DNA from: Caenorhabditis remanei | Taxonomy: Eukaryota > Nematoda > Chromadorea > Rhabditida > Rhabditidae | NCBI RefSeq assembly: GCF_010183535.1 | Contig: NC_071329.1 | Coordinates: forward strand, 9,796,001-9,860,000 | DNA length: 64,000 nt | Reading direction: 5' to 3' | Part shown: positions 50,401-62,324 of the stretch, one piece after another | Position numbering within the stretch: position 1 is the stretch's first letter | Layout: every line of letters starts with the position of its first letter | Translations under genes and position numbers: made by a program | Notes under the pieces: generated by a model | The model's database searches: none | What the model saw: only the letters and a program-made list of their open reading frames with translations | Told to the model about the DNA's origin: nothing

Positions 50401-53400
50401 CATCGGAAGATCTTGGCGTGTTTGGCTACACCTTGTTCTATTTATCTACGTAAGAGTTTGTACTTGCAAAGACATTTTTCCGACGTTTATCAGTAGGTCA
50501 ATTGAGATGTTTGAAGAAACATAATACAACAAAAAACGATACAAACTACATTTTCAGAACTTTCTAGAGCTCTTTTGTCAATTTATTCTAAGAATGTCGT
50601 GGGATATAGAATGCAATGCATTGACTTTTTGTTTGGAAAACAAGTATTTCTCGAAGATGTTTCCAGAAGGACAGAAACTGTAAATCACAAACACGAAGTG
50701 CACATAGTACACTTTCACAGTTCCGCATCATCATTTACGAGTAACATTATTTCCATGACATAAATACATTTGTTGACTCTAAAAACCAGAAACAATCATC
50801 CCATTTTGCATACCTCACTAATCAAATCAGTCTGGTCACAAGCAAATTAAAGATGCTTATCAGAGTGCAGAAGATAAGGAGAAAATGCGGTTGAGTAAGT
50901 TGGTTGGTGGCATGGAAATAGTCAGAAAAAGTCAGATGACTGTATTGAAAATATGAGCCAGAGCAGAGCAAAAAGGCGGAAATGATGTGGCACGGTGACG
51001 GACGGCTGACCAAACAATTTAGGTAGTTTTCGACGATCAAGACTGCGTATTCGATTTCTGTACTGGCTCGGAAGGGGAGGTCAGAACACGCATTGATCCG
51101 GTGTTTCCATCTTTGAGAAGAAATAGGACATATGAAATTATTTAGGAATATCAACAGATGATTTAAAATGAAGATTTTCTGACAAATATCTGAAATAGAT
51201 TCGGAGTTTTTATCCGGATCCAAGATTTTAATGCCCTTGATCCTACCAGAACTTTTCAAGTTTTGAAAGTGATGCTGAGACTACAGTAACCTAGGTAATG
51301 AAAAAGACTCCAATATAATCAGAAAAGAAAGAAAAATTGAACTGAAAAAGGAAAGCAAGCGAAAACTGATGCGGAAGAATGAATGAGCGGATTAGAAAAA
51401 TGAGAGAAGTAGGCGAAGAAGATCGTACACATATTTGTACAAATAAAATGGAAACGAGTTATAATTCCATCCAGAAAAAGATTCATTCTGTAAATATGTT
51501 TAGACAACACTAGAAATATAATAATCTCGCAGGTGCTGAAAGTTCTAGACACAAATTGTTGTGCTTTATTTTGTATCACGTGAGATCGAACTCCCTCTTT
51601 TTTGTTTACTTTTTAACTGCAGTATCATACGTCGTGGCAGCAAAAAACGAATAGTTCAAAGGGATTGAAAAACACTTTCTCCTCTTTCATGATTTTCAAA
51701 AATTGAAATAAAAACGTTTCGGTGACGAATGGAGAGATTAACCAAAGAGTATTACAAAGTCTGTTGAAATATGACAAAGCACTTTTGGAGAATCCTATTT
51801 CTCTAATCGGTTTCTAAAAGAAAACAGAAATTAACGGCATGATTTGTTCGGTTTCTGGCTATATCAACCTTCATTTTAATTGCCAGTTTCTGAATTGAAA
51901 AAACAAGCGAATAGGTAGGAAAGAGATAAAAGCAGGAATGATTTCAATGAGGTATTCAGTATTTCAGGTGAACCGAGAATCAGATAAAAGCGGATTCAAT
52001 TCAGATGTAGTCATTCGGGAAATAGTGAAAAAAGAGATTTCGGTCTTATTCTTCTTCTCTTCCTTCATCTTGTTCGCATGTTGTCAAAACGGTGTGAAAG
52101 TGAGTGATGAAGAAGAAGAATGGGTGGAAGAGTGAGAGAGTATTTGATTGAGAGAGAAATAGAAAGATTATGGTCGGATGAACATGCGAGATGAGAAGCG
52201 ACCCCCCGACAGAAGGACGACGTTGGAAGGAGGATCATACTATGCAAATTTGAATGGAAATGATGGCAGATGGAAGTGTTAAATGGACATGAAGACAAGC
52301 GGAAATGGATAACACGGGATTATGTGCTATTTGAAACAGAGAAACAAGGTTAATAAATGGAGAAAGAAATGTTTGTAGGCTAGAGAAATTCTGGTATAAA
52401 TCGAATATTTTTCTCGTATTTTCAGAAATCTCTGTTGTTAAGATTCACAAGATCCTCTCTCATTTGATGCATAGCATAAGCTACTTTTCAGAAAACTTAA
52501 AAATTTGAAACCAAGACGTTTACATTTCAAAGTACAAAGAGACCAAGTTCAGAATCCAACACAAAATGTAATCGTAGCCACTAAAATGAAACTCACAAGA
52601 AACAAATAAAGAGACGATGGTGACCATTCCACGGAGATGTAAACATATAACAAAGTTGAAGCATGACCCAAAAAGAGTCTTCTGAGTCATTTTTTGTTTC
52701 GAAGATAGAATTATGTGGTGGCAAAAGGGGTGGAGAGAGTTGCGAAATGTGAGAGTTCTCGTAAACAACCAAGGGATACGAAATATGTGAAGAAGAAGAG
52801 GAGAAGAATAGGTAAAAGGGCAGAGATGGAGAGAGAGGAGAGCAGATGGTTGGGGAAAACGTTGTCTTGGTTACCAATTTGGCTGTATTCAAGATGTGAG
52901 AATAAACTTGGAATTATGAGAAAGAACTAGAGTGAGAAGTGACAACAGAGTGCGAGTTTGGATTACGGTAGGTAAGACAGAAGAACCTACTTTCTGCTGC
53001 AAAAAATACTTTCGAGCAAGACAGGAATTCTCAATTACCTGACTTTTGAAAAAATATATGAAAAATAAATGAAAACTATCAACAACACAAAAAACGGAGA
53101 ACAATTTTCGCGTCAAAAAATCAAGTATTCAAGGGTTCTTGAGAGCACGACGAGAGTGAAAGAGAGAAGAGAGACACAGTCATCCATAGACATTGGAATT
53201 ATCTTTTCAAAACCGGAATGTCGGCTGGTCGCCCCTGTTTTTGTTGTCTCCATTGGCACTTAATCGGCACAATTCTCGGGTAAAAAGATACTTGTTGGGT
53301 GGAGTTGGAAATTCAAATCGACAGGTTACTAATGTCAGGTTGACGACGAAACACATACACATTTTAGGTAATTATGGGGTGTGCAAATTAGGAAGAGGGA

Positions 53401-55857
53401 GAGTCAGAGGAGGGAAAGAAATTCAAATGAACCATTTTGAATGTTTTCGATTCAGATTACGGAGGAGATTAGAAAAAGTAGACAAAGTAACTATGGAAGA
53501 ACTGGAAATAGGTATTATTTTTTGTAACTACATCAAAAGTTTAAGTGAGAAATATTGGAAGGAAAGCTAAAAAACTATGCTTGATCAAAACGATACAGTA
53601 ACCCTACCCACTCTCGAAACATAAAAATCGTTTAATTGTTTCAACCATTTTAAGAAATATCTACGAATTTGCTCATCAAAAATCAAAATACTACTGCTTT
53701 TTTGATTTTTCTAATTGATCAAACACCTATCATTCTCTTCGTCGTCTTCTTCTTCTCCTGTTTTCCATATAACTAGTACATGAGCCACTTGACTCTCTTG
53801 TTTCGGAACCTCTAGAAAAACTGAGTGAAACCGAATACTACTTGAAGAACGAGGAAGAAACACATATTCTACGGACACAGCTGGACACTCCATATGTCGA
53901 TTGGATTGACCTATTTAACGGATTTTTAAGTATTCTGAACAGGTGGGCATTTCGTAGAATATGAGAGGGAAGGAGAAGAAATGACTCCGCAAAAAAAGGG
54001 AGAAAGTGAGCCAGAAGCCACATGAAGTGGTCCGTTGTTTATGGGGGGACGGGGGCGCTTCCATGGATATTTCGAGAAGAATAAAAAGAGAATTGAATTG
54101 AAAGGAAACGCAGAGATGAGTTAATGAGCGGTGTATAGAAACGGTGAATGTAAGGGAAACCAACGTCAAAAGAAGAGAGACCACGAGAATTTAATTAGGG
54201 TATCAACGTTGTGTATGAGTGGAAAGGTCTTTTTCCAGAAAGAACCATTTTTCATATAAATAAAATAGCGTTTTTCTGAGGAATTGTTTATATAATGTGG
54301 CATCATGATTAACTCTAAACCCGTGACTTCTGAAATTTAATCTATATTTTTCGATATATAAACCAGAAAACAAATCGTTACGAATCATAAGATAGTGATA
54401 TTGAAGTCATACTTTTGCTCGAACATCCACATGTAAAATCAGAGTACTGTAGTTTTCAATGTCAAAAGAACACTCTTTGAAAAAGAAAACATATCAAAAA
54501 ACTCTAATAACAGTCAAGAACTAACTGAACTGAAGTCGTTCAAAAAAGAGAGAAAGAGATGTAGCTCAAAGAAGAGTTCTTCAACTCAATGAGCTCTTCC
54601 TTCTCCATCTTTTTTTGAGTTGTTTCTTCCTCAAAACTATGTTTATCCATACTTAGAAACTAAGAAAAAACTAGAAGGAAACCCAAAATTGCATAGAAAA
54701 GAATAGGAAGAAGTATTGCGAAACGGGAGAAGAAGTTTTCAAGAATATTCTTCAGAAGAGACGCAGAAAACCGAGCCGAGAATCGATGAGAAGACGGCGG
54801 GGCTCCAAAATGGCCACGGCTACTTATTGATTCAGGAGGGAGCAGGGAATTCTTCTAGCACTTTGAACTCGACGTCTTTGAAATTGGAAGGTTGTGTTAG
54901 TCTTCAAACGAACTTTGTCGCTATCCGAACACTTGTGCAGATTTGCGTGTTTTGATAAGAGCTCTCTGTGTCTCTTCATTCTAAACACTATATCGATGAG
55001 CAGCGTGATAAGAAAAGTAATGCTAAAGTGGAACGGAAAGGGATCAACAAAAATACTAATATGGAGAACTGATTGAAGTTCTTTCGTATGAATTGAAGAG
55101 GGATGAAGTTGATAAAGCCATTGAAACGGAAGTTTCTTCCTGTGCCTGGACGTTTCCAGATAAGAAAAAAACTGTAGAATCTGATTGTTGGAGAGTTGCT
55201 CCTCCATAGATGTTCAGATTCCAGTAATGCAGGGTGTTTTTTAAAGGAAAAGAGAAAGTGATCGGGAAAAGATGAAAAAAAAAATTTTTGTAAAGTTTTT
55301 CCCAAAATTTCAGATTCCATTTTTTTTTCTGATTGGGCGGAAAAAATAAACTTTTCCCCCATCAAAAATATGACTCCGATCTTGACTCGTCAGATGACTT
55401 GGTTTCTAAAAGCGCACCAGATTTAAAACCTCTCGGATGTCCACGTTTCCTATAAAACATTCATTCTCGCTAAACAATAAACAAATCCCATTTTATACGC
55501 GACCTTTTCGCAATTCGGTAGTTTGAAAAATTCAATTTTTCCTGCAGCAAATATCCTGAAAATGTGCTCATCTCGCTTTCTCCTTTTTTACTCTCACTAT
55601 TGTAGGTTACAGTAACCCGTTGCGAAACACTTCAATAAAAAATGTTTAACTGCTCAGAAACAATCACTACATTTTTCCACGGATTTACACTTTGTTCATT
55701 CAAATAGCCTATCATTCGATACATTTATTCAGATTTTTTCAATATTGTCAAACTTACCTACAAATATGTACACATGGGTTGGGTGCAATAGAAAATCTAT
55801 GGGAAGGGTGAAAACAGGATAACAGAAAAGAAATAAAGTAGATGGTCCAAAACAAAA
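47451..55857. other. 8.4-kb interval upstream of ptc-1, mostly non-coding
   Basis: No complete gene could be assembled. The first part should hold the ptc-1 promoter. Most of the rest is purine-biased on the plus strand. Three plus-strand islands look more protein-like than their surroundings (53774-53932, about 54729-54895 and about 55340-55455) but cannot be chained with confidence. An AATAAA on the minus strand at 55724-55729 is the likely poly(A) signal of the downstream HSD-like gene. Confidence 0.5.
53774..53932 (+). CDS. Orphan exon-like island, product unknown
   Basis: After a long pyrimidine tract and a TAG acceptor, about 53 codons stay open and end in AACAG/GTGGGC. The translation is acidic and varied (motifs LSETEYYLKNEEETH and PYVDWIDLFNGFLSIL) and does not look like simple repeat DNA. 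An unrelated minus-strand frame (53711-53893) is also open. No neighbouring exon in matching phase was found, so this may be a chance frame, an exon of a gene with long introns, or a relic. I recognise no family. Confidence 0.22.
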
Positions 55858-57554
55858 TCAACGAACTACCAATTGGTTACAGGAACCTTCTGGATAAATG
55901 ATTGAGTTTTGCCACGAAAAGGTACGAACATCTTTTTTGCGAAGTTCGCGATAGTGTTGAGCACACTTATTGACGCATTCCTTGAATCCCAATTCCGGTT
56001 TGTATCCGAGCATTAGGAGACTTTTTGTCGAATTGAAGAACGTCCAGTGATGGAAGTAGAAGTACAAAAACGATGGGCTCGGTAGCATAGTTGCGAAGCG
56101 AAGTGGTCCAATCAACTTGATAGCGAATTGAATGACCATCGCGAGTAGAAGATAGATGTAATACAATGGAATGAACGACAACTGCGTAGCAGAGCGAAGG
56201 CGTTTGCTGTTCTGAAAAATAACATGTTTTATACTGGAACAATCGAAAACTGACATAAAGGAGCTGTCCGTATGTATTGTACACCGTCTTCTTTGGTGTT
56301 TCGTCGTTGACCAGGAAAATCTAAATTCAAAAATAAATAACAGTCTGTTCACTGAAAAATAAAATCTACCTCGAAAATTCGCTTCTTTCCATTTGAAAAA
56401 GTTGCATCGTTGATGATGGAGAAATCGGCATTATGCGCTCCTCTCTTCTCAGTATTACCACTAGTAATTTGGACAGTGGTGTTTTCGTTATCGAAAACGT
56501 CTATTTCTTCAGTGAGATTCTCATCGCATCCTCTTTTCGAATCACAATCCCCATCGAAACTTGTACGAACAGTATTGTGCCGAGCGCGGTATCCCTCAAG
56601 ATTTTCATCTTCTTCTTTAATGGCGTACAATCTTGATTTGTTATTATCCTCGCACTTATCGTTAGATTGTTGGTAACGGAAAGAATTTTCGGCTGAGGTG
56701 AGCAGATCGTTGAGTTCATCATCAAACGATTCATTCAAATCCAGGCTTGTAGATTGAGAAAGTAGTCGACAAACAGCCGACCACAACGCCACTGACACGT
56801 TCCCAGCGTACGCCATTTGCATATGGCCGTCATCATCTCCGAGTGACAAGACAGTTTTATCGTTTGAGAGATAAATCAAATCAGTGAGAATCGAACAGTT
56901 GTCTCCTTCTCCGTATGTTGGTACACTTCTCCTGTAAAATCCAATGATTTTGGTCAATGAGTTAAAAAAACTTACACAATGTAGCAATCAATCGAAGCAG
57001 ATTTGACAAGCTTCTCAGCTTCATATTTGCTTGCGCAGTACTCCGGAAATGGCCACTGTGGTCTGAAGACGATTGGATCGCGTTCTGGCTCATAGACATT
57101 TGGCCAACGATGAGAGCATTGCAAGAACGGAGTGGAAAGTTGGATCAGTGGAGAATTGCTGTGAAAAAGCACAGAACGAACAACTTCAACGTTGTGAAGT
57201 TCAAGTTTGGCAACGTCAGGCATCAGTGAGAAGTCAGTACACTCGTGAAGATTGACAACCTGAGAATTTATATCAATACGAAACAAGATCAAAGGGCCAA
57301 CAGAGTACCACATCAGCAGCCAAGAGAGCATTCGGCAAGTTCTTCATTCCATGGTAACGAAGGCACGTTGGAATATTTTCAAACTCTGAGAAAAGTGTTT
57401 TTTGTTATTTTTCAAAAGTATTTGAAATTGAATTGCCTGGATATTGAGCTTCATCGTAAGTCCAGAGTGAAATTTGAACTGATTGGTGATTATTTCCCAA
57501 GTATTTCACGAAGTGCCGTGCTGTCAGATTGCTCCCAAGAATTGTGAGTCGCAT
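55858..57554 (-). CDS. 3-beta-hydroxysteroid dehydrogenase / extended SDR family protein with internal insertion
   Basis: NAD(P)-dependent oxidoreductase of the 3-beta-HSD/epimerase group, probably acting on steroid or similar lipids at ER membranes. The six exons (minus) are 57437-57554, 57309-57385, 56976-57259, 56370-56931, 56255-56320 and 55858-56211, encoding 486 aa. Family landmarks are an N-terminal Rossmann strand (LTILGSNLTARHF, a degenerate glycine motif), ADVVVNLHE, the YxxxK active site as YCASK then YEAEKLV, VPTYGEGD, AYAGNVSVALW, then IFLVNDETP and a C-terminal hydrophobic segment (YIYLLLAMVIQFAI). Between AYAGNV and IFLVNDETP lie over 100 extra polar, acidic residues, normally a short linker. 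Intron 1 uses a GC donor; no GT donor keeps the frame. The degenerate glycine motif leaves cofactor binding uncertain. Confidence 0.85.
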
Positions 57555-58294
57555 TTTGAAAGATCTGTATAAAAAAAGTGAAGTTATGAGAGAAAACGGC
57601 GTTGAAAAAAAAGTGTGTCGGAAATTGTAAGAGAAAAAAGCGCAACAGGGCGCACTAACGCTTTGGAACTGTTGCGTTTTGGAACTGCTACGCTTTGGAA
57701 CTGCTGCGCTTTGGAACTGCTACGCTTTGGAACTGCTACGTTTTGGAACTCCTTTAGACTTAGAGCGCGTTTGCATTTTCCAGTCAAATAGGAGATTTTA
57801 AGCCATATTTTAAATATTTTTTTCTCATTGTCTATCAAAAGAGTTGGTATTTTTACTTTTTTTGATAGAAATAGAGAAAAAAATATTTAAAATATGGCTT
57901 AAAGTCTCCAATTTGAGTGGAAAATGCAAACGCGCTCTAAGGCTAAAGGAGTTCCAAAACGTAGCAGTTCCAAAGCGTAGCAGTTCCAAAGCGCAGCAGT
58001 TCCAAAGCGTTGCAGTTCCAAAACGCAACAGTTCCAAAGCGTTAGTGCGCCCGCAACAGACAGATTTTCGCGCCACTGAAAATCCGATATTACGGTATTA
58101 AAGGCGCGAAGCAGTATTGGAAGTGGGTTTCTCGAGACGCCAATTTGCTACTGTCTTCAAGTGCACGATTTCATCTCTTCAACATTATAAGTGTAAACGG
58201 AGAAATGTTCAAAGTCATCTTTATTATATTCGAAATCAGTGGAAAATTGGAAACTTAATTTTATATTGAAAAAAAAACAAATGAAAGTCACAGT
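57555..58294. other. Intergenic region dominated by a fold-back element
   Basis: This stretch lies between the HSD-like start codon and the WDR60-like stop. Beyond the 405-bp inverted repeat at 57648-58052, the flanks are short and AT-rich, so the element sits within the HSD-like promoter. Confidence 0.7.
57648..58052. mobile_element. Fold-back element with about 195-bp inverted arms and tandem 16-bp units
   Basis: The left arm (57648-57840) is a near-perfect reverse complement of the right arm (about 57858-58052), with a loop of about 17 bases. Each arm contains about six tandem 16-bp units built around CTTTGGAACTGCTACG, then TTTGCATTTTCC and an AT-rich inner part. GCAACA occurs immediately outside both ends (57642-57647 and 58053-58058) and is a probable 6-bp target duplication. 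The long mirrored ORFs here are by-products of the repeat. No transposase is present. Confidence 0.85.
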
Positions 58295-61200
58295 TTATAG
58301 ATTTTTGATTCTTCTCAACACATCCAAGATAGTTTCATTTTGATTCTTTCTTGCTGGATCTTCTAGAACGTGAACTTCGGAATCTCCATTACTTAATCCA
58401 AATGCCATATATCCTATTCTCGCACTCTCTGAGAGCCACGTATCAAATGCAAGTACTTGAATAGAATCCTGAAAAAGCTTCGATGTGTTCGAGTATCTTT
58501 ATAAATCATCGGTTACCGTTCTGTGATCAACACTTTTTGGCGATAACTTGAATCCTAAATCCCAAAAAGTTGTTATATTTCCGTTGTGAATTGCATAGAA
58601 ACCAGATGGATTTCTATAAGATGGGAGTTTAAAACTATGATTCATAGGCTACAGTAACTCACGTGAGACTCCAAGTAAGCCACGTGACACGTGTTGATAA
58701 GTCAGCTGTCGGAATGTTGACGATTGCTGACGTTTGAGATGCACGGTAGACAGAAATCGATCCGTTTGAAAAACCAATCTAAAAATACATACTAACATCT
58801 GTTTTATTTTTTCACTCACCAATAGTACTGAGTTATCTGATGGATTGGCAGTAATCATAGTAACCTCTCCGTACTTTTCTGAAAAAAGGTCTGTTTAGTA
58901 ACAGGAAGGTTCCAAGCTCACCTTTCTCAGTTTTGAAAATCTTCGGAATAGCTTGAGAAGTGTCTGACTTATAAACGGAATACATCATTCCTGTGTCTGT
59001 TCCGATGAAAAATCTCAAAGGATTAGTTGTATAACAGAATGCAGAAACAGCAAATGTTGACGAATGTCTAAATACATAATTGACAAGTTTGATCCGTGAC
59101 TGACTTTGGTTTTGGTAATTGATGACATACCGTTTGAGAACAGGATGAGGACGAATGACAGCTGTCAACAGTACACGGAGCTCATTTTTCTCGATTCGAT
59201 TAGCCACCCAATACGAAATTGTTCCAGATGAATCGATTGTTGTTATATCTTCTCCCATGCTGGAATAATAGAATGATTTCAATTTAGAATTTGCATGTTT
59301 TCCTACTTTGACTTCACTACAGTAATCCCAATCAAGGGTGTTGCATCTGAAATCGTAGTTGCCAAAAAAGAAGAATCGAATGTGGGACGACGAAGAGCAA
59401 TGTTAGTTTCCGAATCTCAAAATAAAGAGAATGGAAAAGACCACGATATGTACAACAGTAACTCACCAACCCAAGGTAGATTGTCATCAAAATATGCATC
59501 AGTAATTGACAAATCAAATGCACAAAATGTGCCGTCCATCTGAATTTCAAATACATTTTCAAATAAGGAAACGGAAAACTTACTAAACAGACATAAAGCG
59601 TTTGAGTTGACTGGCTCAATTCCATTGCTGACACAACACTTTCCACAACAAAAAGCCTTTTTGGTGGTCTCCTCTTATGAACATAAAACTCCGCAATTAA
59701 ACTTTTGTTTATCAAATCTGGAGCTGGTGATTCAAAAATTTCATATGCAACAAGAACGCTATCGGATTCTCCTTTTTTGATACATGTTGCTTTACATTCT
59801 GAAATTCAGAATTGATCAATGTCGTGTTTCTATATCATACTCACTTGAAACAACTTGACAGAGACGAAACGGATTGAATCCTCTCGAAAACTTTGAAACT
59901 GATTTCTCACTTGTCTCATCTTCTTCAGCGGTTTTCTCATCACTTATCAGAATTTCACGAATAGTCTGAATCATACGGTTTCAGATACGTTATCTGATTT
60001 TTAATCAACCTGAGTTGCAGCGAAGAAAAACTTTTTCAGCCGAGCTCTATCAATTGCAGTTCTTTCTCTCTCTATTGCTCCATCCTCTAGTCTCATACTT
60101 TCTGAATGTGGGCATTGTGTTTCTTTATCTTCTGTTTCTCCTTTTTCAGTTTGAACTTCTTCTGTATTAACATCTTTTCCAGTTTGTGTGAATGCATGTG
60201 CTTTATTTGAAGGAAGAGAAGACAGTGGTTCAAATATATTCGATGAAATATCAGTAAACACTTGACTTTTGGTCACCTCAATACCTGAAACCATCTATTC
60301 AACTTATCTTTTTTCACTGCTATATTCAAACTCACTTATGAGTCCTCGCAGTTTATTCAACCTTCCAAATGCTCTCTGTTCTTGAGTTTTTCTCTCTTCT
60401 TCGTTGTGGTAGGAGTACGGTTTATTGTCAATCTGAAAAAATAAGTGATTTATATTTCTAACAATTTCAGATTAAGAGCTCACTAGGGAATGTTGTGAGT
60501 GGGGTATGGAGTTATGGCAAGTGACCTATATCATTGGAAAGCTGAGAACACGTTGTTTATTTATCTGTTTTCCGTTTTTGCTGAGGACCCTCCCAGTTCG
60601 AGAAATTTAGGTCTGAAATTTTGAGGATATTTTCCCCGTGAACTCGCGGTCACAGTTGATTTTTGGAGATTTTCGGCAGATTCAGTTCACGTGAAGTTTC
60701 AAAATATAATAAAAGTGAAAACCTTAAAAAATCAGCGGTCGAATGGTTCAGTGGTAGAGCTCGGGAATAGTAATGAGGGTCTGGGGCTCGATATCCTCTA
60801 CTCGAATTATTTTTTTTATTTTTTGTAAAGCTCATAACTGGCTCCAAGAGCAATGTGGGTCACTTTTTCACACACAACAACAGCCTCACATAGGCAACTT
60901 TCACATTTTTAACCAGAAAAAAAATTCTAAAAATTTTTGCCTATACATGATCATATAAAGTCTTGAAAAATTCAAAAAAAAAATTTTTGAAAAAGGCCTG
61001 AACCAGATGCTCTAAAGATCAGAGAACCCCGAAAACATGGAAAAGTGACCCACATTGCTCTTGGAGCCAGTTATGAGCTTTACAAAAAAAAAATAACTCG
61101 AGTAGAGGATATCGAGCCCCAGACCCTCCGATTACTATTCCCGAGCTCTACCACTGAACCATTCGACCGCTGATTTTTTAAGGTTTTCACTTTTATTATA

Positions 61201-61922
61201 TTTTGAAACTTCACGTGAACTGAATCTGCCGAAAATCTCCATAAATCAACTGTGACCGCGAGTTCACGGGGAAAATATCCTCAAAATTTCAGACCTAAAT
61301 TTCTCGAACTATGAGGGTCCTCAGCAAAAATGGAAAACAGATAAATAAACAACGTGTTCTCAGCTTTCCAATGATATAGGTCACTTGCCATAACTCCATA
61401 CCCCACTCACAACATTCCCTAGTCAGCCAAAGTTTAATCACGTAAAAATGGCCTACTGTAGACTGAAATGATATTGGAGCAGTCGATATTTTGGGTACAA
61501 CTGGTGGTTTTGGAGCGTTTTCTGTTCTCCTCATATGGCTAGTCGCCAGCCTTTGCATGAGATTACTTTCGAATGGAACCTTAAAAATAGTCACTGTGAA
61601 TTATGTTTTTGTATTTATCAACTTCTTTCTCTTCATTGTTTCCTCGTTTTTCTTCAGTTTTCGAAATTTTATCGTCAATTTGATCATCTTCGTCTTCTTC
61701 AAAGTCATCTTCATATTCTTCGAAATCATCCTCATATTCTGGTTCTGGTTCTGGGGTTTTCGGTTTCTTCTCTTTTATCTTCTTCTCTTTTTTGCTCTCT
61801 TTCTTTGTAGGTTTTTCTTTTTTCGAGGTTTTTCTTCAAATATGGGAAGTCAAAAAATAATAAATGTTTCTTCAAGTTTGAACTCACTTTTCTTTGGAAG
61901 AGCTTCGGCTTTTAGTGGACAT
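58295..61922 (-). CDS. WDR60/DYNC2I1-like dynein-2 intermediate chain
   Basis: Dynein-2 intermediate chains drive retrograde intraflagellar transport in cilia. The 15 exons (minus) are 61888-61922, 61623-61833, 61457-61579, 60336-60432, 60010-60284, 59845-59965, 59593-59798, 59467-59539, 59307-59415, 59131-59259, 58922-59067, 58820-58878, 58663-58778, 58517-58613 and 58295-58468, encoding 656 aa. The N-terminus is Lys-rich, then shows the repeated EYEDDFEEYEDDFEED that I associate with WDR60. A charged middle follows, then a WD-type beta-propeller with blade-like strands such as MDGTFCAFDL, DSSGTISYWVAN, IGFSNGSISVYR and NGNITTFWDLGF. It is shorter than the vertebrate protein. Exons 2 and 3 join across a 43-base intron ending TTTTTAAG. 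Intron 3 carries a 940-bp fold-back. The identification is by motif; other dynein intermediate chains are possible. Confidence 0.72.
60735..60806 (+). repeat. tRNA-like sequence in the left arm
   Basis: TGGTTCAGTGGTAGAGC matches a tRNA D-arm/A-box pattern, and GGGCTCGATATCC about 35 bases later resembles a T-arm/B-box. Acceptor-stem pairing is poor and no clean anticodon arm forms, so this looks tRNA-derived (SINE-like or pseudogene) rather than a working tRNA. Confidence 0.55.
61095..61170 (-). repeat. tRNA-like sequence in the right arm
   Basis: Inverted copy of the left-arm tRNA-like sequence, differing by about two inserted bases (AATCGGAGGG against AATGAGGG) in the middle. Confidence 0.55.
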
Positions 61923-62324
61923 TAGGGGAATAAAATAGCTAGAAGAAAGAGAAGAAGTGCAGTGCCCCTTTCCAATGTTCAGCGTCTATGTTGCCATGGA
62001 GATTGAGCCCCACGAGGAAGAAAAGGCTTCGGATGAAATGTTTGCTCCATTGAGTTTTTAGAGAAAAAATGTTGTCAGAACCAACTGTGGTTCTAAATTA
62101 GCACTATTAAAAAAAAAGAAACAATTACTGAAAACAGCATTTTGAAATTATTTTCAGTTCAGTTTATATGAATCCATATGGGATGATTAACACTAGGGTT
62201 ACAGTACTATAGACGCAAAATAGTAATCGCTTATCAACGGAGGTCACACAACGATTATGACTTCTTTTTGTAGAGTTTATTTTTTATCGAACGAAATTTT
62301 TATTCATCAACATTTCAGTACGTT

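Larger units (their letters stand above)
60483..61422. mobile_element. 940-bp fold-back element with tRNA-like arms, inside a WDR60-like intron
   Basis: The arms 60483-60867 and 61041-61422 are near-identical reverse complements (about 385 bp each) around a 173-base loop. The ends are CTAGGGAATGTTGTGAGTGG and its complement, flanked on both sides by TCA (60480-60482, 61423-61425), a possible 3-bp target duplication. The whole element lies in the intron 60433-61456. There is no protein coding capacity beyond frames created by the symmetry. Confidence 0.88.

Noticed and set aside
57584..58101. Mirrored 83-85-codon frames on both strands
   Set aside because: They are products of the fold-back repeat; both arms give the same peptide repeats and no gene structure.
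60735..60806. Functional tRNA gene
   Set aside because: A- and B-box-like motifs are present but the acceptor and anticodon stems do not form properly; retained only as tRNA-derived.
61560..61640. Apparent frameshift between the acidic N-terminus and the next segment of the WDR60-like gene
   Set aside because: A 43-base intron (61580-61622, GTTGAT...TTTTTAAG) restores the frame in phase 0, so no break is needed.
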